Source: Calamus simplicifolius
Taxonomy: Eukaryota; Streptophyta; Magnoliopsida; Arecales; Arecaceae
Direction: 5' to 3'
Assembly: GCA_900491605.1 (NCBI GenBank)
Contig: UESW01004554.1
Location: 587,692-651,691 of the forward strand
DNA length: 64,000 nucleotides
Shown: positions 54,284 to 64,000 of the stretch, in pieces
Layout: each line of letters starts with the position of its first letter
Numbering within the stretch: position 1 is the first letter of the stretch
Notes under the pieces: generated by a model
The model's database searches: none
Seen by the model: only the letters and a program-made list of their open reading frames with translations
What the model was told of the DNA's origin: nothing
Position numbers and translations under genes: made by a program

Positions 54284-57200
54284 ATGGAAGCAGAGGAGGA
54301 GGAGGAGGAGGAGGAGGAGGAGGAGAACCATCGGATCCCTTGCCGGGGGTCGTAGACTACCTCCCCTCCACCGTCCTCGCGACGATTCTCTCGCGGCTCG
54401 ATCTCCGATCGCTCTGCTCCGTCGCCATCACTTGCCGCTCCCTCCGCGTCTGCGCCGCACACACCCTCTCCTTCCTCCCCTCCTTCCACCTCCTTGTACG
54501 CTCTTCCCCCCAAATCTTCCTTTTTGCCCTAATTCGTTGCTGTTTGCCGTTCTCTTTTGTGATTTCTTTGGCATTCTGCGCGCAGGATATCGCGCCCACG
54601 CTGGATCTGCTGAGGCCTTTGCTGCCTCCGAACCCGCTCCTCCGGAGCATCCGGCTGGACTGCGGCCGCCTCGATGACTCCTCGATCGGGGACCTGGCAA
54701 GGCACACGCTCTACGATCTCTGCCTCCAGAACTGTGTGAACTTTAGCGGGAGGCTCCTCTTCGAGGTGGGAGCGAAATGCCGGGATCTCAGGTAATGAGT
54801 GGAAGCAATTATGTTTATTAATTTATAATCTGCTTGTTGATTGGCCATCAAAATTCTATCTTCTGAAGAAAGGACTTAGCTTTGCATGAATTTACCCTGA
54901 TTCAACTCTTCTTCTACTTCTTCTTTTTGGTTGAAGGTTGTTTTGGGACTCTTCTTTTTGTTTTTTAAATGAATAAAAGATGTTCAAACGGACGATCATA
55001 CGATAACCTTCCTCTTGTGGGAACTATATTTAGGACTTGTCGATAATGAATAGCCGAACAAAGGAAACTAATGTAATATTCATCACCTGCTATCAATATG
55101 GCAACATTTGAGATAGCTCGGCCATGTATTGAGTAAACTGATCTGTCCCTTTGAATTGTGTGTAAGAAATGCTGCTTCATGCGGATGAAACCTGAATATG
55201 TGCTATAACTTTCTGTTCAAGAAAGTTCATGAACAGGGCCTGCATACTTTTGTTTTTATTCATATAGGAGAAGAATCTCAATCCATTTTGAACAGATGCT
55301 AAAACACTGTTGTAAGAGTGGCTGTGCTTGTGGAGGTGGACTAGGGGTAAGATGTACTATAGTCTTCTCAAAACAAGTATAAGGACTATTTTAAAGAGAT
55401 TTTAGAAAACTATTTGTTTTCTCAAGTTCAACCACTAGAACTGCCCACATTAGCTTCACATGTAAAGAGATAATTCATGTAAAACTTTATCTTGTTAAAT
55501 GCGCTCTATGTTCACATGGTATGGAAACTGAATATGGAATTCCCCTTGCCCAAATATGAGTGTGATACTGTTTTTTTTCTTATAGGCAACATTGATTTTC
55601 AAGTATATTTTTTAATGATAGCTTTTTTTGATCATTTATCTTTTTATCAATGTTATAACAGGACTCTCTCTTTGAGCTCTCTAATTGAGCATAGAGGACC
55701 TTCAATTTTTTTTTCTGGTCTAGAGGAACTGCTTAAGGGATGTTCTCAGCTAGAGGTGAGCTAAGTTCTGCTTGGTTAATCTATCATGATAGAATTTTAT
55801 ATAGTTGTAACACTATCTTGTGCAAGTTGATCCATGCCCTTACAATATAAATTATTCACAAGTTCTTATGTATGTACGCTTGCATGCTATTCCATGTGTG
55901 GATGCAAAAATCATAGATGCTTTTCAATGTTGCATTTATTTTTAATTGAAATTTATGGTGGCATAGCAAGCTGCTTGATTCAATGGAAGACACCATCTAT
56001 ATTTCAAAGAGGATGTTTGCAAATTCATGATTATCTTTGAAGATGAGGAGCCATGTTGTCTTCTTTTGAAATAAAAGAAAACGAAATCCTTTGAGCCATA
56101 ATTTGGAAGGGAATGCAAGGGCTCTGTTTGGTTATGGCATTCAATTTGTGGGGAAAGAGCGAACATGCATCAAACATTACTTTTCAGTTGGGACTATATT
56201 CTACATTTTAGCTGTTTGACCATAGGGACAAACTATAAGCTGTCCGTTGACATACCATTTAACTAGAGCCGAGCACAAAAATTTGTATGAAAGGGAATGG
56301 CTGGTTAAACAGCACAAAATATATGTTGTTTCATAAATTGTAGTGTCATTTTTTTGAGTCAAACATACATCTTTATATGGCAGAAAAGGTGATGTGAGTC
56401 AAACATACATCTCTATATAGCAGAAAAGGTGATGCAATTGAATGCAATAAGTTACTGATAGTTTCAAGCCTAATAGGCCAGCAAAATCAGCCATAGCTGC
56501 GCTACTAAATCTGTAAGGCACTGCATTGAAGCCACTAATTATGTCCGTACATGTTGAATCATTTTCAGGTACCCCTCCCTTTGTTTTTTTTCTCCAAACA
56601 GTGTGCTTCTTTCTTTGATGTGTACTCTTGGGATTCAAGTCTTTCAATGTCCAATCCTTTGTAGTTATCATGTTAGCTATTTGACAAAGTCATAAGTTCA
56701 ACATGCAGAATTTTATGTTTGGAGGCTTTAAAAACATCTAATCACAGATTTGGAATACATGTCATGAATGGGCCTAGGGGTATCCTGAACACCTTAATGC
56801 AAGATTGTTCAGATCATTTTGCTCCAGATGACAGTATGGACAAGGTTGGTGAGTGGAAAGATCATATTATTGGATATCAAGGTTGCTTAGGTTGTTGACC
56901 TTCATTGGAATGGGAAAATTGACACCTTTATATGAATAGTAGATCTGCTAGGAACCCCAAGTTGTTTGCTTTGACATACAAGAGTGGTATCCAGCGACAG
57001 AAAATGTGGCTGGGTCTGCTCCACAATGTTATAGCACCCTTTCGGGATGACAAAGATAAGGTTATAGCACCCTTTTGGGATGTCAAAGATAAGGCCTTTA
57101 TAGAGACAAGAAGTCAGTGGTTTTTAGTCACTAGTTTTGTTGGCTTACCAATTTCCTTCTAAGCTTGGTTTTCCAGATGAAAAGAAACAACATGTAGAGG

Positions 57201-60200
57201 TTTTCCTTCAATAAATAATCCTTATATTGCTCCAGTAGATAATTATTATTGTCAATGGTTTGTGCATAATATTATGACACTTCAAGTTTCAACATATTTG
57301 GAGTGTAGACATGTCTAGAGACTTGGATAAAACACAAACAACATGGTACTCTGTGGCATTCGAAAAATGGAGTTTCATCTAGAAGCTTGACTTTATATAG
57401 CTTTTTGAACTGTCCTATCTTTTCTTTTAAGTTTCATTTATAATGTCTTGTCAAAAAACACTTATAGTGCATTTAATGATAATTATTAACCATATATAGT
57501 GCTAAATAATATTATCTTCAAGTGTTTAGAAACTTCTGATCCAGTGTTACATCTTTTTTTCCTTCTTTTTAGTTAGTGTAATATGAATTAAGCACAAATA
57601 TTTGTGAAATAAGAATACCTTGAATACTTAACTTATTGTGGTAACTTATTGTGGGTAGCAAGTTTATTTGAAATATATGGGTTTTTTTCCTCATTCCAAA
57701 TATCTTGGTAACATTGTATGTTACTGCAATGTTAACATTTCTCATGCTCAACATCTACATGAAGGACGTACATCAAACCAACATTGCTGGATTTTTGTAA
57801 ACTCAAACCATTGTTAATAGGGTACAGAATGCAAACTGATACCAAATGAAAGCGTCAAACATCAAATGTTTAGATGTTTTCAGTAGCCAAATGTAAATTA
57901 CTCAGTATAATCTTGTGCTTTAAAATCAGTTAATAAGAACCAAGTACAGATATTTATTTTTTGCATAAAAGCAAAAGGAAAATGACTACTTTGCCCCTTT
58001 TGATCTAAGAAACATTTAGAATCAGAAAAAGAACTACTTTGCCTCTTTTGATGTAAGAAACATTTAAATTGGTGAAAGTTCTTGTTCCCTGAGAAACCTA
58101 CTTCAGTTTATTAATCAATTTTCTATGGAGTCATCATTTATTAAATTAACATATTACCATAAACACTATTCAGACTGATTACAAACAATTTTTGCAGCCT
58201 CTAGCATAGTTAATGGATAATTGGCTCAAACCATGTGTTGATTTATGCATGCAAATAACTTGAGAAAGCATTTTTTAATGCAATTGGACCTCAAACCATG
58301 TTGGGTTTGTGATTTTCTGCTCTAGAGATGGACATATTTCAAATGTAATGTTGACTTTAAAGGTTCATTGAATGTGACAAGATCTAAAACCTTAGTGGGT
58401 TGTGGGAATGTATCGTTTGTGACAGTGATCTAGGAGGATCAGCAAACTCGATGTGGACTACTTTGGCTAATACAAAGAGACTGGACAGGGTATCTGCCAC
58501 ATCAGAAAGTTATATTGCATGCTAAATATTTGAAAGCCATAACTTGTCTATACAACATCCAATTGAGGTACCATATATATTTTTTGAAATCAAGTAACTT
58601 TGCAAACTCCATGACATGAAACCATCCTGTAAGGATGCAGTGCACCAAGAAATCAAGGCTAAAGTCGATTTGGACTTCGAGATGGGTGGGTCAAATAAAA
58701 AATTTCTTCCTGGAAAAAATTTTGTCAGGGCATATCTCTGTATCTTGGAAGAATTAGGCAAAGTGGCTAAAGACAAAGTTGATGTAGAAGTCAAGATCTA
58801 CTTTTTATAATTCATGAATGAAAGAAAATGGGACCTAGATTCTACTTTTGTTTTTTTTTTATTTATTTTCTAAATTTTCTTTTAAGAGATTTGAGTTAAG
58901 CAGGGTGGAGGAATTTCTTCCTTATCCCCAATTGAATCATATGACCAGTGGGTGTCAGCTTGTCACCATGACCAAATGTGTTCAATCGTTAGGCATATAT
59001 CAAATTCATATGTCGCTCAAACCTATCAAGGTGAACATATTAGATATGGGTAATTGGGATGTGATATGAACATCTCTGTTCTTGCTAGAGAATGAAACTG
59101 TGTGAGAAATGAATTAGTAAATTTGAGTGTTGATGGTAGTTGTATTTATGCTTTATATGCAAGGTTGAGTTTATAAGCTCTGAAATAAGACGTGTGAATC
59201 TGAAGCATAACCTCTTGTAAGCTTATTAGTTTTCCTAACTCTGGTCATATATATTTTGTATTAAGGAGTACCTAGAGAAATAATATGGTAGGTTTTAGAG
59301 AAAAAAGGAGTTACTAAAGGGTACATAGAATTGATAAAAGATATGTATGATAGAGCAATAACTATTATTAAAACAACAATAGAAAAACTAGTGAGTTTTC
59401 AATTACTGTAGATTTACATCAAGGATCTGCCTTAAGTCGTATTTTTTGTATTAGTTATGGATGAATTAACCAAACATATTCAAAATGATATCCCATGGTG
59501 TATGTTATTTGCAGATGATATAGTATTGATTGATGAAACTAAATATGGAGTAAATGCTAAGCTAGAGATTTGGAGAGAGGCTTTAGAATCTAAAGGTTTT
59601 AAGATTAATAGAAGTAAAACTGAATACATAAAATGTAATTTTAGTGGGAGTAGAAATACAAATGAAGAAACAGTGAAGATTGCAAGCCAAGAGATATAAG
59701 GAGTGAAAAATTTAGGTATTTGGGATCAATTATTCAACAAAAAGGTGAAATAGGTGAAGATGTGAATCATAGAGTTAAAGCAGGATGGATTAAGTGGAGT
59801 GCTTCAGGAGTATTGTATGATCGGTGCATCCCATTAAAATTAAAAGAAAAATTCTATAAAACTGCTATTAGGCCAGCTATGCTATATGAACCAGAGTGTT
59901 GGGCAATATTGAAACAACATGTGAATAAATTAAGTGTAACAAAAATGCGTATGTTAAGATGGATATGTGGTAAAACTTTAAAAGATAGAACTAGAAATAA
60001 ATATATAAAAGAAACGATAGAAGTAGCCCCAATTGAAGATAAATGAGAGAAAATCGATTACGGTGGTTTGGAAATATACAAAGTAGACCTTTAGATGCTC
60101 CAATTAGAAAGAGTGATCTTTTAATAATTTATGGTAAGAATAGAGGTAGAGGTAGACCTAAACTAACATGGGCAAAAAAATTAAAAAAGATATAACTATT

Positions 60201-63036
60201 TGTAATTTAAATATCGACTTGGTCCTGAATAGAGCAGAGTGGAGGAAGCAGATTCATGTAGCAGATCCATGTAGCTGGGAAAGGCTTAGATGAGTTGAGT
60301 TTGAGTTGAGTTGGTCAAACATATTTTGTGACTGTGGAGCAAATAAAATGATTTTAAGAGGATTTCTTATGGAGGTGTTTTTTTGGAATTGGTATATTTG
60401 TGCAAATTGTAAGGATTAAGCTGGGCAAGATGCACAATGGAGGTAACCTATTGTCTTAAAGTGTGGTAGGAAGATATAAACATCTATATACCCTCAACTC
60501 AAGATGATTTTAGATAGTCTCTGTGTCTTGAAGCATTTTCTGCATCCCCATGATACATCACGATCTATATGTCAACTGTGTAAATATTGCACCAACAAGC
60601 CTCAGTCAATCTCATGGAGCATTACTTTGGCTTTATGTATGAGGTTTGTTCAACTCCAAAGATATGCATGCACCTAAAAGTTCCTACCTACACTATGTAG
60701 GTCTCAAAAGTAGATTTATCCAAAGTAAAGTAGGTGGACAGGTTACAAAGTGTCCTTAAGCAGGATGATGAAGCTTTATCATATGCCTTGTACCAAATAC
60801 TATTACTGTTTGACTGTAAATTGACAGCTATGATCATTTTGATGGTCTGGAGGGGCTGGATTATGTTGTGTTGCTCAAATTGTAAGGGAACACTTACAGT
60901 GAACGTACAGAATTTTGTTTCCTTATGTGGAGTTGTTTCGGAACAAACCATGGCTTTAAGGAGAGTTCTATTTTTTTCTAAGTTTCCTTTATCTATATAA
61001 TCATGATTTAATCATAATGACATATTATATTCTGTTATTTTTTGTTATTGTAAAATAGTTGAAGCACACTCTTATTACTTTACACCTTTATATTCTCTCA
61101 AAATGCAAAAAGTCGTGACTTGTAGCTCTACGGAAGGGCTATTTGTATTTCTGAAGTTGCAGTTGTAGACTGATCTGAGTTTAACTTTTGTAGATGCTTG
61201 ATCTTATGTTTTAGCCATAATGGAAATAATTTGGGTGGTTGAACATTGCTCTTTTATGATTATTTATGGATTTTTACATTCCAAACACCACCATGTTAAA
61301 CAATTTGGAAACCTATGCATTTAAGGAAGCTAACGAATAAATCCCTTGTGGCTATTTCAATTTCTGAATGACCATGTTGTTAACCCTTGACTGAAATTCA
61401 TGAAACCCTGCTTCTGTGAAATTGAAGGGTTACTTTGATCGTTTTGATTTATAAATGATATGATTTAGACATCCCATTTAGTTAAGACATGAAACTTCTC
61501 ATGGTTTTATTTAAACAGAAATTATGTTTTGTTGAGTACGTACAATTGTGCTTGCAATCTTTTGTTATTATCTTGATGCATATCTGTAATCAGTCTGATA
61601 TATTGTAAACTTTGCCAGTCTCTGAGCCTGGCACTTGATGTCTCAATATTTGATAACCCTAAATTTGGTCATGTCTGGGCAACTGCATCCAAAAGACTCT
61701 CTACTCTTGAGATTGGTTATATTCCTATGACAATGCTGACTGAACTGCTCAATTCAACTGTGGAATCACGTCACCCCCCAAATCATGTGAAATCTCCTTT
61801 TTTCCCCAGCCTCCTGAAGCTGTGCCTTACGGTAGACTATATCACAGATTACTTGGTTGGTTCTATTTCAAAGGGCCTCCCTTTTTTGACCCATTTGGAT
61901 CTTCAAGATGCTCCCATTACAGAGCCCACCATAGCTTCTGATCTCACAAATGCTGGTCTGCAACAGATTAATCTGCATCGCAAATTGAAGCACATTTCAT
62001 TGATACGAAGCCAAGAGTTTTTATTCACGTATTTTCGTCGGGTGAATGATCTAGGCATCCTTTTGATGTCAGAAACTTGCTCTTCATTGGAGAGCATCTC
62101 CATTGGTGGTTTTTGCCGTGTCACAGATACTGGTTTCAGGGCAATCATCCACTCATGTTCTAGGCTCCGGAAGCTTAGGGTTTCATATGGAAGCCAACTG
62201 ACAGACCTGGTGTTTCACGACATATCAGCTACTTCCCTTTCTCTGACACATGTTAGTTTGAGGTGGTGTAGTCTCCTAACCAACCTTGGGATTTGGGGAT
62301 TATCATATAACAAAGAGCTCAGCTTTCTTGACCTAAGAGATTGTCGATATATTGGTGATGAGGCAGTAAAAGCTTTAAGCTGTCTTCCCAAGTTACAATG
62401 TTGTTATTAGATTACACTGACATCAGTGATCTGGGAATGTCGTACCTGGGTAATGGGAAGTGTCCTTTGGCTTCATTGTCTCTCAGAGGGTGCAAAAGAC
62501 TGACAGATGACTGCATCTCATCTATCTTTGGTGGTTTGGTTCGGTCAAGCCTGCAAGTTTTAGACCTCTCAAGGCTTCCTTATATCTCGGACAATGGCAT
62601 TTTACTTTTGGCAAAGAGTAGGACTCCGATTGTTGAACTCCACATCCGAGAATGCCCACGCATAGGGGACACTTCGGTCATGGCTCTAGCATCAATGCAA
62701 GTTGAAGGTGGGTCATATGGTAGTAGTTTGCAATTGTTGGATCTTTTTGATTGCAGTGGCATTACACCACTTGCAATCCGATGGTTTAAGAAGCCTTACT
62801 TCCCAAGGTTGAGATGGCTGGGAGTGACAGGGAGCTTGAACAGAGATATGGTGGATGCTCTAGTAAGAAGTCGACCTTTCTTGCATATTGCATGCCGTGG
62901 CGAGGAACTAGGAACAGGAGGATATTGGGATAAATCACGCGATTGGTATTGGCATGAAGAGGATGAGCTTGATGAACTTGAACAGTGGCTCTTGGAATCT
63001 GAGAATGCCAGTGATGGTGAAGACATGGTAGGGTGA
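54284..63036 (+). CDS. F-box/LRR protein (FBL10-like), 4 exons, frame broken twice
   Basis: Exons by splice signals and homology: 54284-54495, 54586-54791, 55662-55755 and 61619-63036, all with GT/AG introns. The product would be about 640 residues. An acidic Glu run from a (GAG)n tract opens the protein. The F-box is at about residues 25-60 (YLPSTVLATILSRLDLRSLC, then TCRSLR). Leucine-rich repeats fill the rest (LKLCLTVDYI, HLDLQDAPIT, LRKLRVSYGSQLTD, LTHVSLRWCSLLTN, LSFLDLRDCRYIGD, LQLLDLFDCSGIT). The acidic tail ends DELDELEQWLLESENAS. F-box proteins of this kind recruit targets to SCF ubiquitin ligases through SKP1. Length and tail fit F-box/LRR-repeat protein 10. Two single-base gaps, in the exon 1 microsatellite and at about 62398, break the frame. 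Whether they are real or sequence errors is open. The start ATG is chosen because it sits in gccATGG and precedes the acidic run. Confidence 0.85.
54292..54326 (+). repeat. (GAG)n coding microsatellite
   Basis: About 11 GAG units encode the Glu run after the start codon. The junction to the next codons has one base fewer than the F-box frame needs. Confidence 0.9.
54496..54585 (+). other. F-box gene intron 1
   Basis: 90 bp, gtacgc...gcgcag, phase 0, between FHLL and DIAPTLDLL. Confidence 0.85.
54792..55661 (+). other. F-box gene intron 2
   Basis: 870 bp, gtaatg...ataacag, phase 2, joining RDL-R to TLSLSSLIEH. Nothing else is recognised in it. Confidence 0.8.
56356..56435. repeat. 40-bp tandem duplication in intron 3
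   Basis: gagtcaaacatacatct is repeated at a 40-bp spacing; the copies differ at about three positions. Confidence 0.9.
57029..57094. repeat. 33-bp tandem duplication in intron 3
   Basis: ttatagcaccctttcgggat and its copy lie side by side and end in caaagataagg. Confidence 0.9.
59230..60320 (+). pseudogene. RTE-like LINE fragment in intron 3
   Basis: A 5'-truncated non-LTR reverse transcriptase. It includes DMYDRAITIIK (59336), then MDELTKHIQNDIPWCMLFAD with the FADD active-site box (59457-59520) and LESKGFKINRSKTEYIKCNF. After a frameshift come LGSIIQQKGEIGEDVNHRVK, RPAMLYEPECWAILKQHVNK and MRMLRWICGKTLKDRTRNKY (59720-60046). The C-terminal end has RGRPKLTW- and RAEWRKQIHVADP-like pieces up to about 60290. 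The 3' tail is gatgagttgagtttgagttg rather than poly(A), which suits the plant RTE/BovB-type clade rather than L1. It reads in the same direction as the host gene. Stops at 59413, 59696 and elsewhere make it inactive. It probably contributed to the intron's size. Confidence 0.8.
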
Positions 63037-64000
63037 TACTTGTGTTAAAATACTACGTTTCTTTATTTCGCAGCATGCTTATCTTAATGTTGTTGAATAT
63101 GTATGTCATTGCTTGGAACTTTAACTGTTACTCTTGATCACAAGCTTGTATCTGCTAATTGCTTTGTCTTCTACCTTTTTTTGGAGTAGCTTAATTCCAT
63201 GTGGTAGAAGAGCGCTCATGTGTGTTCCAGACTCTTGCACAAAATTTCTGTTTTAGGTTATAATCCTGGTTCAGCTTTTTGTTTAGCATCCAGCAGTTCA
63301 TCTAATCTTGATTAGATTTGCCAACACGAGTCAATGATCTTGCATAAACTCTGATTTGTTCCCCCTTTTTTCAGTCTTTTTTTTTCCTTCATATTTGAGC
63401 TTAGTCTTAACTCTTTTGATGCACTTTACTTCAGTTCCTTGTCTTCATTATGCCTCCTTACATCTGGGGTCTTGCCTGTGGGTAGAACTTGTAAAATTTG
63501 TAATTTTCTTTAAACATGGCCATTTTTATGCACTGGATTTGTCACTTAGGTGGAATTACTATTTACCTTTGTTTCAAATGGATATGTTGATCATTGCACA
63601 GATAACGGGTGGTTCTCACTATTTAGGTCTGCAAATAATCGATGCTTATTGTGCTTCATTTCTTCTGAAGAAGGAACCAGAATACTTTTCATGGCGGACC
63701 CACTCCCATAGTAAAACACATTGCCAATTGCTTCAAACTGAAAAAGAATAGTCATATGCATTAGATCGAGATCATGACCACCACCACCAACCCCCCCCCC
63801 CCCCCCCCCCCCAAATGGGGGCAAGGATGGAGGTGAATAAATGAATGAATAAAGGTAGTATGATAGATAAATAGATGCATTTCAAAGTAACTAAAAGCAT
63901 CGAAGATCAAGAAGTGAGTCATTTATATTAAGCATTCTTCTTATGGCTAGTTTTTATTTAGAAACTAAATTAATTTTAAGTAGCCTTCGGTAGAGTTATT
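63037..64000 (+). other. 3' UTR and downstream of the F-box gene
   Basis: A/T-rich sequence follows the TGA at 63034-63036. The cleavage site was not determined. AATAAA-type words occur at about 63836 and 63848. A possible 3' splice-like ttatttcgcag lies at about 63063-63073. No further gene is seen to the end of the window. Confidence 0.5.
63791..63812. repeat. (C)22 homopolymer
   Basis: About 22 consecutive C after (CCA)n, followed by aaatggggg. It could form a G-quadruplex or i-motif and is a common spot for sequencing errors. Confidence 0.9.

Larger units (their letters stand above)
55756..61618 (+). other. F-box gene intron 3 (5.9 kb)
   Basis: gtgagc...tttgccag, phase 0, between GCSQLE and SLSLALDVS. 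It contains two small tandem duplications (56356-56435; 57029-57094), an RTE-like LINE fragment (59230-60320) and short chance frames such as 58616-58810, which I could not assign. Confidence 0.8.

Noticed and set aside
54186..54707. Other frames over exon 1 of the F-box gene, including an Arg-rich 163-codon frame and antisense frames
   Set aside because: The F-box frame explains the conserved residues and the splice sites; the others are shadows of GC-rich and GA/GAG repeats.
58616..58810. 64-codon frame in intron 3 (VDLDFEMGGSNKKF...)
   Set aside because: No family resemblance, short, and no splice signals linking it to the gene. It could be a captured fragment but I cannot support that.

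Overview
This 64 kb window is plant nuclear DNA, most likely from a large-genome monocot. The evidence is: one spliced host gene with a GC-rich first exon, about 50 kb of LTR retrotransposons with plant tRNA-iMet-type primer-binding sites, CACTA and MULE-like DNA transposons, and (GA)n, (TA)n and (GAG)n microsatellites. The element families look palm-like to me, but that is only an impression. Nothing here is bacterial or organellar.

Layout. 1-660 is almost pure A/T. 661-898 looks like one end of a Harbinger-type MITE. 985-3110 is a decayed reverse-strand Ty1/copia pol. 4024-10007 is a Ty3/gypsy derivative that keeps only gag, plus a 1.35 kb array of 89-bp repeats and an antisense ORF. 10245-19871 is a nearly complete, rather young copia element on the minus strand (2 kb LTRs, TSD tatat, PBS and PPT readable).

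20205-51947 is a nest of insertions. A plus-strand copia (PBS at 20769, pol up to 25863) is split by a CACTA transposon (22942-25273, TSD ttg). That CACTA holds a MULE-like unit (23598-24347, TSD ggtccaagt) carrying a broken SKP1 gene fragment. The copia RT is also interrupted at 25864 by a minus-strand Sirevirus-like copia with an env-like ORF. This occurs as a tandem LTR-internal-LTR-internal arrangement, the second unit being truncated at 51947. The second unit is split by a chromodomain (Tekay-like) gypsy element (37425-49145, TSD gtcta). The chromodomain of that gypsy is in turn split at 43386-46877 (TSD atttg) by an odd composite: two TRIM-like short LTRs in inverted orientation, enclosing the captured 3' end of a different gypsy element.

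51948-54180 has no recognisable gene. 54284-63036 is the only host gene: a four-exon F-box/leucine-rich-repeat protein closest to F-box/LRR-repeat protein 10, the substrate-recognition part of an SCF ubiquitin ligase. Its third intron is 5.9 kb and contains an RTE-like LINE. Two single-base gaps break its reading frame in this sequence. The young copia shows several similar one-base indels, so consensus errors are a serious alternative to true loss of function. F-box proteins bind SKP1 in SCF complexes, but the transposon-borne SKP1 fragment 30 kb away is broken and there is no sign that the two are linked.

The strongest candidates for something undescribed are the inverted TRIM/gypsy composite, the 78-bp copy of host flank lying just before the 3' LTR of the surrounding gypsy, and the SKP1 fragment inside a MULE-like unit inside a CACTA inside a copia.
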